34,258 nucleotides of DNA from Caldilineaceae bacterium bin5 (GCA_002238445.1 MPML01000055.1:1-34258); one strand, 5' to 3'; numbered from the stretch's first letter, positions 8,497 to 17,088 are shown. Notes: generated by a model not told the origin, from the letters alone. Made by a program: numbers and translations.

Positions 8497-8760
8497 AAGC
8501 AAAAAAGGCGGTCACCGAGAGTATCGACTGGTCAAAAAGGTTTCCGACCCGGTCTGTACAGCCTCCAAGTTTCACCACTCCTCTGAATGCGTCTTCTACA
8601 CCTGTACACCGGTCGAACAGATGCGCATCCGTCAGGGTGCATCCCGAACTGTTAGTCTGGTCAGGAAAGAACAAGGGTTTGCAGTAAACTGACGTTAGCT
8701 TGGCCAAGTAAAGTCGAGCGCAGCGCGAGCAGTGCTTGAGCGCACACACGCGGCCAGTGC
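8497..8760. other. Gap after sugar importer; nothing recognised
   Basis: About 260 bases hold no convincing ORF, hairpin terminator or repeat. Short reading frames on both strands lack ribosome sites and protein-like composition. Confidence 0.5.
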
Positions 8761-8892
8761 ATCCCAGATTGCCGGAAACGTTGCTCGACAACGTGCATGC
8801 AGCCCTATCCCGCGCCGCCGACACCGGCCAACCCGTCCACGCCGAACCGCAACCCTGGAGCAAAGCCCTCTCTACCCCGAGCCAATTCTGAC
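8761..8892 (+). pseudogene. Remnant of a third Gfo/Idh/MocA gene (3' end)
   Basis: Frame 1 reads, in order, AADTGQPVHAEPQPWSKALS and then STPSQF and a stop at 8890-8892. The end of the second oxidoreductase (4229-4288) encodes AADTGQPVHSQPQPWSNALS: 17 of 20 residues and 51 of 60 bases are identical by hand count. Upstream of 8815 the frame stays open to 8761 and could be further homologous sequence (LLDNVHAALSR), but similarity is weak. No start or Rossmann domain is present, so this is a truncated relic of a paralogue downstream of the sugar importer. Such a dehydrogenase would fit the importer's function. Confidence 0.75.
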
Positions 8893-8930
8893 ACGCTTCT
8901 CAGGCTTTGACAGCGACGACTGCTTATATG

Positions 8931-8991
8931 GGCGGTCGGGCGCAAGCGCCCTCCCTTGTGCAGGGGCTGCGCCCCCGCAACGCCCCCCTAC
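8931..8991. repeat. REP-like palindromic element, copy 1
   Basis: A 46-base core carries two adjacent hairpins: GGGCGC-AA-GCGCCC (8939-8952) and GGGGC-TGC-GCCCC (8964-8976). It continues into 'gcaacgccccccta'. The core recurs exactly at 25015-25060, and parts recur at 25136-25178 and 25349-25377. All copies are intergenic, as expected of REP/BIME-type elements. Confidence 0.85.
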
Positions 8992-9662
8992 AAAACCATC
9001 CCTCACCGACCGTGTGTGCTCATTCCAGCAGTGCGGCTTTACTAGCCTGACGACAGCCAACCGAACGCGCATCGCGACAGCTCGAATGGCGGCGGCGTTA
9101 TTGCGCTTGTCAAGACAAGCACCGAATCTGGCTGAGTAGTTACATATGGTCATGAGATGGATATGCCGCGAAAAGTGGAGTAGCCGATACCCTAGTAAAT
9201 CCATCACTTGGAGAAGGGAGAGAACGCATTACCGAACGGAGTGTATCTTCACGGGTTGAGCACTCTGCGGAATGTCAAGATCCCCCAATCGAGCGCAAAA
9301 AACGCATCAAATGCGTGATATGCCGCTGATTGCCATCTGTGCTGTCTTCTGTCGAGCGGACAACTTGCTTGAGCTACAAGAATTGTCAATCAGGGACAAG
9401 ACCTCGTGATCCCACCGGACTCGTGTTCCTGCCCGAACCGGTAGGCGCCCCCCTTGTGCGTGCCCTTCGCGGGCCACTACAGCGCCCGATTTGAGATGCA
9501 ACTGCCCTGACCCTAGGAGGCTGTTACGTCTCCCAAACGAAAAACCTGAAGATGAAGGAGGACCGCTGCAAATCGGTGAACTGCCCCTGATTCAACAGTC
9601 CACAGCCCGTCAAAGCCAGCGAGGAAACGTCCGAGAAGCCAGGCACAATGGTCCAAAGAGAA
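8992..9662. other. Gene-poor stretch; no supported gene
   Basis: About 670 bases contain only short ORFs on both strands (for example about 9491-9700 + and 9307-9501 -). None has clear homology, and ribosome sites are poor. The composition is mixed and resembles decayed sequence between the REP-like element and the inverted-repeat element. Confidence 0.5.
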
Positions 9663-9767
9663 GGGGCTCATATACGATAGTGGGGGCTCATATACTTTAG
9701 TAGCCAAGACTAGGGATGGACAACGGTAGCAGGAATAGGGTTATGATTTCAAGCGGAGTGCAGTTAG

Positions 9768-9893
9768 GTGCCCGATAGGGGTTTGAAGAGGTGTAAAATC
9801 GAAGATCAGACTAAGTACCGGACACGGGAAAAGGTTCGGCGGACTCTTTGGAAGGATAAAGACGCGTTCAACGACTTCATTCGTCTTGCCTAA
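9768..9893 (+). CDS. Small basic ORF, 41 aa, unknown
   Basis: The frame runs from GTG 9768 (or TTG 9783, preceded by a GATAGGGG-like site) to TAA 9891-9893. The peptide is strongly charged, with KYRTREKVRRTLWKDKDAF followed by NDFIRLA, and reads like real protein rather than random translation. I do not recognise a family. It lies inside the inverted-repeat element, upstream of the terminator at 10237. It could be a full small protein or the end of a decayed gene. Confidence 0.35.
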   Translation: MPDRGLKRCKIEDQTKYRTREKVRRTLWKDKDAFNDFIRLA

Positions 9894-9942
9894 CGTAATT
9901 TCCAGATCGCAAATTGACTCTTTGAAAGACTGAGAACATCAA

Positions 9943-10156
9943 TTATCCATTGTGAGTCTGATCCGACTGGTGCTGTTGTTCAGATTTCTGTGGTGGTTGT
10001 GACTCTGTAGGCTCTTCTGGCTTGGATGCTTCAGACTGCGTTGAGAGAGATGTAGCGTAATCAGGCCCTCTATCTGGCGTCAAACTTGCGGGCTGGTGGA
10101 CGAACTACATCTTCCATGCGACGTGGGAATGTGTAGATCATCCCAGAGAACACCAT
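9943..10156 (-). pseudogene. Possible decayed small gene, two frames
   Basis: On the - strand, ATG 10156 starts MVFSGMIYTFPRRMEDVVRP, followed by PARKFDAR and a stop at 10070. A frame opening just before that stop continues from about 10079 as GPDYATSLSTQSEASKPEEP and then a Gln/Ser/Pro-rich tail ending at 9943. Together they look like one folded N-terminal piece plus a low-complexity hydrophilic tail, separated by a one-base shift. The open frame extends upstream of the ATG to a stop (SIRSRVVIVLHKVTLNG), so the true start may be lost. No family is recognised. It could also be chance. Confidence 0.3.
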
Positions 10157-10236
10157 ACCGTTCAGTGTAACTTTGTGGAGTACAATTACAACCCGGGATC
10201 TGATTGATCATGGCTCCGGGTAGCGGTTAACAAGAG

Positions 10237-10272
10237 CAAAAGCCTGGGCTGACTTTCACGCCCAGGCTTTTG
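10237..10272. terminator. Strong bidirectional hairpin terminator
   Basis: 13-bp perfect arms, 10237-10249 and 10260-10272 (core AAAAGCCTGGGC), enclose a 10-base loop. The + side ends in TTTTG and the - side in the matching T run, so it can act in both directions. It separates the 41-aa ORF region from the 51-aa membrane ORF and would also stop - strand transcription entering from the right. Confidence 0.75.
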
Positions 10273-10309
10273 TCAAAACCTGTAGGGCTGAACAAAGAGG
10301 GGACGTACG

Positions 10310-10465
10310 ATGGAGCCAGAACTTACGCAGGGCATGAAGGATTTCGCCATTTTTATGGAACTGTACGTGGAGCCGACCTTTGCGTTCTTCTACTACTTCG
10401 GCGTTGCAGTTATGGGCCTGCTCAACTTTCTGAGTTATGTCGTGACGTTTCTTGCGGGTATGTGA
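10310..10465 (+). CDS. 51-aa single-pass membrane microprotein, unknown
   Basis: ATG 10310 follows a GAGGGG ribosome site by about 7 bases. The peptide has a charged N-terminus (MEPELTQGMKDF) and then a long aromatic and aliphatic segment containing FAFFYYFGVAVMGLLNF and LSYVVTFLAGM up to the stop, which predicts one membrane helix. It is too short for routine gene calling and no family is recognised. It sits 38 bases after the hairpin terminator and 10 bases before a second small ORF, inside the inverted-repeat element. A toxin-like or regulatory membrane peptide is one possibility; there is no direct evidence of function. Confidence 0.5.
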   Translation: MEPELTQGMKDFAIFMELYVEPTFAFFYYFGVAVMGLLNFLSYVVTFLAGM

Positions 10466-10475
10466 GGAGCCTGAA

Positions 10476-10565
10476 ATGAAACCTGTTCGGGAATTTGAGG
10501 AATTTCGTGTCAAGCTACAAAAAGCCCAGTTTGAAGTGGGCCCCAAAAACTGGACCACAAGCTAA
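10476..10565 (+). CDS. 29-aa small ORF downstream of membrane microprotein
   Basis: ATG 10476 follows GAGGAG by about 7 bases. The peptide is hydrophilic (MKPVREFEEFRVKLQKAQ and then FEVGPKNWTTS), with an amphipathic helix-like first part. It begins 10 bases after the membrane microprotein stop, so the two would be co-translated. No family is recognised. It may be a genuine partner or the start of a decayed gene. Confidence 0.35.
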   Translation: MKPVREFEEFRVKLQKAQFEVGPKNWTTS

Positions 10566-10569
10566 GGTG

Positions 10570-10575
10570 TATAAT
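10570..10575 (+). promoter_or_regulatory. TATAAT -10-like box before 29-aa basic ORF
   Basis: A perfect TATAAT lies 35 bases before ATG 10611. No good -35 element is seen at 16-18 bases upstream, so this is only suggestive. Confidence 0.25.
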
Positions 10576-10610
10576 CGAGCAATTCACCCAGCCTGTCGAG
10601 GAGCAGAACA

Positions 10611-10700
10611 ATGCCCAAGAAACGCCGCGCCCGAAAGAGCGAAAAGTGGGATTGTCTGATTTTCCCTTGCTCGTCGCTCATCATCCCCCTGGCTACTTAG
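10611..10700 (+). CDS. 29-aa ORF with basic N-terminus, possible transposase remnant
   Basis: GAGGAG at 10598-10603 precedes ATG 10611 by 7 bases, an excellent ribosome site. The peptide starts MPKKRRARKSEKWD and ends in a hydrophobic tail; the stop at 10698-10700 lies inside the right inverted repeat. A basic opening of this kind is seen in IS transposase OrfA proteins, so this may be an internally deleted transposase gene. That link is inference from composition only. Confidence 0.3.
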   Translation: MPKKRRARKSEKWDCLIFPCSSLIIPLAT

Positions 10701-10713
10701 GCAAATGAGCCCC

Positions 10714-10915
10714 TAAAAAAAGAGGAAACAGTCCGTCATAGTACGTCATGACGCGCCCCAACGCACGAGTAACTGCATCGAATTGGGCTAAACCCCTGTA
10801 ATGCCGCCTGTATCGGCAGGTGCGCCCTTTGCGAGAGCCCTTCGCATGCCACTTTAGCATCCTGATTCAGTTGCATTTACCCATTCTCCTCCTAGCAAGT
10901 TCCGGCCGTTCATTG
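10714..10915. other. Gap between inverted-repeat element and radical SAM gene
   Basis: About 200 bases without a supported gene. It includes an A-rich run (10713-10720) directly after the inverted repeat and a pyrimidine-rich block at about 10880-10895 just ahead of the TATAAT box. Confidence 0.5.
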
Positions 10916-10921
10916 TATAAT
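10916..10921 (+). promoter_or_regulatory. Perfect TATAAT box for radical SAM gene
   Basis: TATAAT is at 10916-10921. No clear TTGACA is seen 17 bases upstream. It overlaps an in-frame ATG at 10920, which argues against that codon as the start of the radical SAM gene and in favour of ATG 11001. Confidence 0.45.
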
Positions 10922-11000
10922 GGCGATCAACTCTCAGCGGAGGGCGCGACAAGCTTACCGAAAATCGGAAACTGACTACCAAAGGCGGCAGTGCAGACCC

Positions 11001-11900
11001 ATGGCCAAAATACTTCTCTGTCATCCACTCTTTCTGAGCCTCAATCCGGAAGAGCAGGCCCTCAAAAGCCCCTATTTCCCTCTAGGCCTTCTCTACCTCG
11101 CCGGCTATGTCCGCGCCCAGGGCCACGAAGTCGCCGTCTTCGACGGTACCTTCGAAGAAGATGCCAGCGCCTTCTCCGCCCGATTGGCCGCCGAACAGCC
11201 CGACCTCGTCGGCATCTCCGCCGTCCTGCCCTTGCAAGAGATGGCACTGACCCTGGCCGCCGACGCCAAAGCCGCCGGTGCCCTCACCATCCTCGGCGGC
11301 CCCGACCCGACCAAAGACCCAGCCTACTATCTCCAATTCCCCCAAGTCGATATGGTCGTCCACCATGAGGGCGAACAGACCCTCGACGCGCTCCTGCGCC
11401 TCATCGACGCCGGCCCGCTCACGCCCGAACTGCTGTCGGCTGAACCGGGCATCGCCTACCGCGATGCCGCCGGCGCGCCCGTCGTAAACCAGCCGCGCCC
11501 GCTCATCGAAAACCTTGACGAACTTCCTCTTCCCGCCCGTGACCTGATAGATATGGACCGCTACCTCGACACCTGGCGCGAAGAAAACGGCTACTCCTCC
11601 CTCACCATCTCCACCTCCCGCGGCTGCCCCTACGGCTGCGACTGGTGCCAGGAATCAGTGCACGGTCAGGCCTTCCGTCAGCGGTCGCCAGAGAGCGTCG
11701 CCGCCGAAATGAAACAGCTCAAAGAAACCTACGATATCGACCGCCTGCGCGTCGTCGATGATGTCGACGGCATCGAGCGCGATTGGGTCGAAGGCTGGGC
11801 CGAAGCCGCCGCAGCAGCAGATGCCGCCATCCCCTTCGAGGCTCTCTACGACCTCGAACGGCAGGATCTGCCAATGCTGGATGTGCGCGACACCTTGTGA
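11001..11900 (+). CDS. Short B12-binding-domain radical SAM protein
   Basis: This 299-residue protein has an N-terminal cobalamin-binding-like Rossmann domain (MAKILLCHP, GLLYLAGYVRAQGHEVAVFD, DLVGISA, ILGGPDPT; residues 1-135). It is followed by the radical SAM cysteines CPYGCDWC (C209, C213, C216), which bind a 4Fe-4S cluster. Proteins of this class do methylations, rearrangements or cyclisations. The start at 11001 is preferred over the in-frame ATG at 10920 because a TATAAT box overlaps the latter. After the cysteine motif only about 80 residues remain, ending PMLDVRDTL, whereas usual family members continue for about 200 more, so the barrel is incomplete or specialised. The B12 His motif is not evident. 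It is a single gene followed by a hairpin. Confidence 0.85.
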   Translation: MAKILLCHPLFLSLNPEEQALKSPYFPLGLLYLAGYVRAQGHEVAVFDGTFEEDASAFSARLAAEQPDLVGISAVLPLQEMALTLAADAKAAGALTILGGPDPTKDPAYYLQFPQVDMVVHHEGEQTLDALLRLIDAGPLTPELLSAEPGIAYRDAAGAPVVNQPRPLIENLDELPLPARDLIDMDRYLDTWREENGYSSLTISTSRGCPYGCDWCQESVHGQAFRQRSPESVAAEMKQLKETYDIDRLRVVDDVDGIERDWVEGWAEAAAAADAAIPFEALYDLERQDLPMLDVRDTL

Positions 11901-11920
11901 CAAAAACGCAATAAGTATAT

Positions 11921-11937
11921 CCCCACCGTGAGTGGGG
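11921..11937 (+). terminator. Hairpin after radical SAM gene
   Basis: CCCCAC (11921-11926) pairs with GTGGGG (11932-11937) around a 5-base loop, 20 bases beyond the stop. The tail is CTTTGC, a weak T run, so efficiency is uncertain. Confidence 0.45.
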
Positions 11938-11981
11938 CTTTGCACGCACCTCCGGATGACTCGGTAGCCGGGAACTAAGCC

Positions 11982-12713
11982 TTGAAGGACTTTTTCACAG
12001 ACGGCTCACCCTTTCTCCGCCACCCCCTGCTGACCACAGAACGAACGCGCCAGGAAATCGACTTCCTGGCCGGCGCGCTCGCGCTCGCACCCGCCGCACG
12101 CGTCCTCGACCTCGGCTGTGGTTTCGGCCGCCACACCATCGAGCTCGCGCACCGCGGCTACCGTCCCCTCGGCATCGACCCCGCCCCAGCCATGATCAAA
12201 GCCGCCAGAATGAAGGCGCAAGAGGCCGGCGTAGAAGTCGCCTTCAAACAGGTCGCCGCCGAAGAATTCACCCCTGCCGAACCATTCGACGCCGCCATCT
12301 GCCTCTTCACAACACTAGGACAGGTCGCGCCCGCTTCACAACAGGACAACCGCGGCCTTCTTCCTACCGCCGCACATTCGCTGAAAACGGACGGCCGCTT
12401 CGCCCTCGAAATCCCCCAGAAGCAGCCAACGCTCGACGCGCTCAAACCCGCCGACCGCTTCGGCGACGACACCAGATATACCCAGGTCCAGCGCAGTTAC
12501 CATGCCCAGTCCGGCATCGTGACCGAACAGTTCCACCTCGTCACGCCGTCCCGCTCCCAGACCTACGACCTGCGCTATCGCCTGTTCACCCGCACCGAAG
12601 TCTCCGACCTGCTGACGTCCGCAGGGCTGCGAATCCTCCACTGCCATGCCGGCTACACCTGCGCCGACCTGACAAATGACAGCCCCTTTATGCTCTTTAT
12701 CTGCGCCACATGA
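11982..12713 (+). CDS. Class I SAM-dependent methyltransferase
   Basis: This 243-residue protein has motif I LDLGCGFGRHTIELA at about residues 43-57, an acidic residue ending strand 2 (GIDPAPAMI), and later strands AAICLFTTLGQV and FALEIPQ, as in small-molecule methyltransferases of the Methyltransf_25/11 type. The frame opens at TTG 11982; no clear ribosome site is seen, and no better-placed alternative is seen nearby. The stop overlaps the next start (ATGA at 12710-12713), which couples it to an amino-acid importer permease. That coupling suggests the enzyme acts on the imported compound or its product, for example S-, N- or O-methylation. The substrate cannot be read from sequence. Confidence 0.88.
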   Translation: MKDFFTDGSPFLRHPLLTTERTRQEIDFLAGALALAPAARVLDLGCGFGRHTIELAHRGYRPLGIDPAPAMIKAARMKAQEAGVEVAFKQVAAEEFTPAEPFDAAICLFTTLGQVAPASQQDNRGLLPTAAHSLKTDGRFALEIPQKQPTLDALKPADRFGDDTRYTQVQRSYHAQSGIVTEQFHLVTPSRSQTYDLRYRLFTRTEVSDLLTSAGLRILHCHAGYTCADLTNDSPFMLFICAT

Positions 12714-13438
12714 CTCCGGATTGGCTGACGCCTGATCTACTCAATCTCCTGCTGCGGGGCCTCCTCCTGACCGTCGTGTTGACTGCCGTCACCGCGGCGC
12801 TGGCCCTGGTTCTCGGCATAACCGCCGGGACGATGCGCCTCTCCCGCAACCGCTTTGCCGGCGGCCTGGCAGTGCTCCATGTCGAAATGCACCGCAACAT
12901 GCCCGCCCTCGTGCTCATGATCATCTGGGCCTTCGCTCTGCCAAACCTGTTCCCCGCCGAACTGCGGCGCGCCCTCTTTTTCGATAACGCCTTCCTCCAC
13001 TGGCTCAGCGATTGGAGCGGGCTGTCCTTGCCCTACTACACCTTGGCCGCGGGCGTTGCCCTGATCCTCAACACCAGTGCCTATCTCGCAGAACTCTTTC
13101 GCGCCGGCGTCGGCGCCATCCCCCAACAGCATGTTGACGCCGCCCGCACGCTCGGCGCTTCACGCCTCGAACTTTTCTGGCGCGTCCTCCTGCCCCAAGG
13201 CCTGCGCACCGCCTTCCCGGCCATCTCGACCAGGCTGATTCACCACCTGAAAAACACCGCGCTGGCCGCTTTTGTCGCCACGCCCGAATTCTTTCACAGC
13301 GCCCAAACCGCAATTACCCGCACTTTCCTGGCGCTGGAATTTCTGATGCTCGCAGCCGTCGTATATCTGCTGCTGGCCTTTGCCTTTTCCGGGCTGCTGC
13401 GCTGGGTGGAGAAGCAGTGGCTCGTCGCCGGTGGCTAG
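12710..13438 (+). CDS. Polar amino-acid ABC transporter permease 1
   Basis: This 242-residue inner-membrane permease is of the HisMQ/GlnP family. The N-terminal segment LLLRGLLLTVVLTAVTAALALVLG, the RNMPALVLMIIWAFALP region (the family's R-x-x-P-x-L loop) and the ATPase-docking loop DAARTLGASRLELFWRVLLP are all present. It is translationally coupled to the methyltransferase by a 4-nt overlap and followed 42 bases later by a second permease of the same family. The two probably form a heterodimeric pore for an amino acid or related zwitterion. Confidence 0.92.
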   Translation: MTPDWLTPDLLNLLLRGLLLTVVLTAVTAALALVLGITAGTMRLSRNRFAGGLAVLHVEMHRNMPALVLMIIWAFALPNLFPAELRRALFFDNAFLHWLSDWSGLSLPYYTLAAGVALILNTSAYLAELFRAGVGAIPQQHVDAARTLGASRLELFWRVLLPQGLRTAFPAISTRLIHHLKNTALAAFVATPEFFHSAQTAITRTFLALEFLMLAAVVYLLLAFAFSGLLRWVEKQWLVAGG

Positions 13439-13480
13439 CAGTGTCTGCTCGCCGCCACGCATCTTGGAATCTGATTGCAA

Positions 13481-14203
13481 ATGAGCGATCACCTGTCCTT
13501 TCTAATCGAAAAACTGCCCGTTCTCCTCTTCGGGTTCTCAGGTCAGCGGCCCGGCGGCCTCCTGCTCAGCCTCATCCTGGCTGTGCTCGCAGTCGCCGCC
13601 GGCTTCTGCCTCGCCGTGCCCGTCAGCAGCGCAGAACGGTCCAACTGGCGCCCGCTGCGCTGGTGCGCCATCGCCTATGTCGAGTTCTTCCGCGGCCTTC
13701 CCTTGATCCTGCTGCTCGTGCTCGTTCACCAAGGGCTCGGCGGCGTGCGCTTCGGCCTCAACTGGAGCCCGCGCACCTCGGCCCTGGTCGCTCTCGCTCT
13801 CTATTCCAGCGCCTATCAGGCCGAAATCCTGCGCGCCGGCCTTGCCGCCGTACCCCTCGAACTGGTCGAGTCCGCCCGCCTCATGGGCAGCCGCCCGCGC
13901 CAGGTCTATATCCTTGTCAAACTGCGCTACGCCCTGCGTGTAATGCTGCCCGCTTTCACCGGCCAGGCCATCAGCCTCTTCAAAGACACCTCCGTCGTCG
14001 TCGTGATCGGTGTCGCCGAAGTGATGACCGTCGCCCGTATGGCGCTCGGCGCCGACGTCACCAACGCCCCCTACTGGGTTACCATGTACAGCCTTGTCGG
14101 CGTTCTCTATTTCGTCCTTGCCTTCGCCCTGTCCCGCCTGTCCCAACGCTGGGAACGGCGCAGCCGCCAGCCCGATCTCGTCCATTCATTCTTTAGCTAC
14201 TGA
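13481..14203 (+). CDS. Polar amino-acid ABC transporter permease 2
   Basis: This 240-residue HisMQ/GlnP-family permease starts at ATG 13481; an upstream in-frame TTG at 13475 would add only two residues. It shows LLLSLILAVLAVAAGFCLAV as a first membrane segment, the EFFRGLPLILLLVLVHQG loop and the docking loop ESARLMGSRPRQVYILVKL. A KDTSVVVVIGVAEVM segment near the C-terminus is characteristic. It pairs with the preceding permease. A 296-base gap then separates it from the binding-protein gene. Confidence 0.92.
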   Translation: MSDHLSFLIEKLPVLLFGFSGQRPGGLLLSLILAVLAVAAGFCLAVPVSSAERSNWRPLRWCAIAYVEFFRGLPLILLLVLVHQGLGGVRFGLNWSPRTSALVALALYSSAYQAEILRAGLAAVPLELVESARLMGSRPRQVYILVKLRYALRVMLPAFTGQAISLFKDTSVVVVIGVAEVMTVARMALGADVTNAPYWVTMYSLVGVLYFVLAFALSRLSQRWERRSRQPDLVHSFFSY

Positions 14204-14499
14204 TGCCGGAGAACGACCGCAGTATGCACTCCAACCATGCAAAACTGCTGGACCTTGAGCAGGATCCGCCATTGCCAACGTTTACACAGCAACTGTAGCC
14301 AAAATGCGTACCGATGCTTACATTTATACTGCTTTCCACTGTGCTAATATTGAGCCCACACCCCGTCGCCGCGCCGTCTTTACCGTCTGCACGGCGATTC
14401 AAGGTGTGAATACAATCGCGCCCTGCACAGCGCGACCCTCATTCGCCGCACGCTTTCCAGAACGAAAGCAGCGAACCAACAGAAAGTGAGAAAGGACCA
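14204..14499. other. Leader region of amino-acid binding protein
   Basis: These 296 bases hold no gene. A relatively A+T-rich stretch at about 14280-14355 includes TTTATA and TAATAT with a 16-base spacer (about 14326-14353), a weak promoter candidate. A separate promoter would let the binding protein be made in excess over the permeases. No riboswitch-like fold was recognised. Confidence 0.3.
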
Positions 14500-15351
14500 A
14501 TGAAGCTTCCATCTCTCCTCTCAATCGTGCTCCTGGTCCCCGCGCTTCTACTGAGCGCATGCCAGGCTATCCCGGCGTCTCCATCAGGAAGCGTTAGCTC
14601 TCTCGCCGAAGATGTAGCCGCCCGCGGAACCGTGCGCATCGGTGTGCGCAACGACAATCCCCCCCTGAGCTTTGTAACAGAAGAAGGTGAATGGGTCGGG
14701 TTTGACGTCGATCTGGCCCACGCCATCGCCGCCCAAATGGACCTCGAACCTGAACTGATCGTCGTCGACGGCACCACCCGCATCAGCTTCCTGCAGGAAG
14801 GAAGAGTGGATATGTCGATCGCCAGCATGAACCACACACGCAAACGCGACAACGCCATCGACTTCAGTATCACCTATTTCTGGGACAATCAATCGTTTCT
14901 CGTGCGAACCGGCGAATACACCGCCATCGAAGAACTGATGGGCAAAAAGGTTGCCGCCAATGCCGGTAGTTCGGCCATTCCCTCCTGGATCGCCCACAGC
15001 GCCGCGCAGGGCGGTCCCGAACCGGAAATCGTCGAATTCAGCGACAAGCTGGCCGCCATGCAGGCCCTGCGCGACGGCGCCGTCGAAGGCTATACCGAAG
15101 ACAACATCACCATGTTGGCCCTCGCAGCCGGCGACCCTGGACTGGAACTTCTGCCCGGCGGTCACAATCCCGTCCAGTTCGGCATCGGCGTGCCCAACAA
15201 CCAGTCCGCCTGGCGCGATCAGGTCAACTACGCCCTGCAGGAACTGTGGAAATCCGGCGTCTTCCAGGAGATCTACGCAAACTGGTTTGAAGGCCCGGAC
15301 GCACCCATCCAACTGCCTCTGGGAGGCCAGATGGAAATCTGGCCCGAGTAG
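14500..15351 (+). CDS. Amino-acid ABC transporter substrate-binding lipoprotein
   Basis: This 283-residue periplasmic or surface-anchored binding protein belongs to family 3 (SBP_bac_3). The signal peptide ends in a lipobox LLLSAC with the lipidated Cys at residue 21. The mature part opens RGTVRIGVRNDNPPLSF, and GFDVDLAHAIAAQM and GRVDMSIASMNHTRKR are hallmark segments, the last around the ligand alpha-carboxylate site. AAAGGA lies 4-9 bases before the ATG. It belongs with two upstream permeases and a downstream ATPase. The MNHTRKRDNAIDFS stretch corresponds to the usual TxxR ligand clamp; side-chain specificity cannot be assigned. Confidence 0.93.
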   Translation: MKLPSLLSIVLLVPALLLSACQAIPASPSGSVSSLAEDVAARGTVRIGVRNDNPPLSFVTEEGEWVGFDVDLAHAIAAQMDLEPELIVVDGTTRISFLQEGRVDMSIASMNHTRKRDNAIDFSITYFWDNQSFLVRTGEYTAIEELMGKKVAANAGSSAIPSWIAHSAAQGGPEPEIVEFSDKLAAMQALRDGAVEGYTEDNITMLALAAGDPGLELLPGGHNPVQFGIGVPNNQSAWRDQVNYALQELWKSGVFQEIYANWFEGPDAPIQLPLGGQMEIWPE

Positions 15352-15452
15352 TATGCATTCCCGGTTCTTGGCTCTCGTTACCTGTGGCCGCCGCAACCGG
15401 CCGCCGCATGACGAAAGGCCCACGAGCCAAAACTGGAACAGCCTGTAAAACA

Positions 15453-16492
<1,040 letters not shown>

Positions 16493-16496
<4 letters not shown>

Positions 16497-16945
16497 GCAT
16501 ACAAGCGCCCCTGTGGCCCATCGCTGGCGCCCGCGCCATTATCGGACTGTTGTGGCTCTTTTCCTTGCGTTGGAAGCTACCGCCCGACTTCATGCCCTCG
16601 GAAGGCCGCGGCCTCATGGACTGGCTCGAACTGGAAGTCACCCACGCCGCCTTCCCGCTCTACGGCACCCTTGTCGAGCAGCTGGTAATACCGAACTTTA
16701 CACTCTTCGCCTGGGCTATCTTCCTGGCGGAACTAATCGTAGGCCTCAGTCTGCTCACCGGCGCCTTCACCCGCTTCGGCGCCTTTATCGGCTTGGGCCT
16801 CGCCGTCAACCTCGGCATCGGCCTGCTCGAAGTGCCCGGCGAATGGCCCTGGAGTTACGCAATGCTTGCAATGTGGCATGGCCTCTTTTTCGTCACCCGC
16901 GCCGGCCGCGTCTGGGGCTTGGATGCACTGAGAGCCCGAAATTGA
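16493..16945 (+). CDS. DoxX-like four-helix membrane protein
   Basis: This 150-residue integral membrane protein has about four hydrophobic segments. The pattern IAGARAIIGLLWLFSLRWK, then FLAELIVGLSLLTGAFTRFGAF, then AMLAMWHGLFFVTRAGRVWG, and the ending WGLDAL are typical of the DoxX/TQO small-subunit superfamily, some members of which take part in thiosulfate:quinone or sulfur redox chemistry. Its start overlaps the ATPase stop (ATGA), so it is made with the amino-acid importer. A second DoxX-like protein with a similar W-G-L-D-S/A-L ending follows at 18159, on the other side of a YeeE/YedE gene. Confidence 0.8.
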
Positions 16946-17088
16946 GATCAGAAAGATTCCCAAGCCGCGATGCGTCATCTTTCAGCGTGACCCCCACGCT
17001 GCCTGAACAGATCGGTTCGTCATCAGTTTTGAGTTGGCCGGCCGCGGCCGCGACTTAACACGGATAACCGCAAACGGAAGAATTTCGT

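Larger units (their letters stand above)
9663..10713. mobile_element. Putative non-autonomous element with imperfect terminal inverted repeats
   Basis: The left end carries GGGGCTCATATAC twice, at 9663-9675 and 9683-9695 (20-base period). The 23 bases 9683-9705 match the reverse complement of 10691-10713 at 19 of 23 positions by hand, including GGGGCTCAT and AGTAGCC blocks. The enclosed 1 kb is less G+C-rich than its surroundings. It has no transposase but holds four small + strand ORFs, a possible - strand relic and a strong hairpin terminator. No target duplication is obvious. The size fits an IS-derived passenger element. The doubled left-end motif would suit multiple transposase-binding sites. 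The family is unassigned. Confidence 0.4.

Noticed and set aside
9307..9501. 64-aa - strand ORF in the gene-poor region
   Set aside because: No ribosome site or recognised family; mixed composition.
10540..10620. IS3-family left end suggested by 'aaaaactggaccac'
   Set aside because: Only a short resemblance; no matching end or transposase found. Kept only as a low-confidence comment on the basic ORF.
14204..14499. Riboswitch before the amino-acid binding protein
   Set aside because: No recognisable conserved aptamer motif or expression-platform hairpin.
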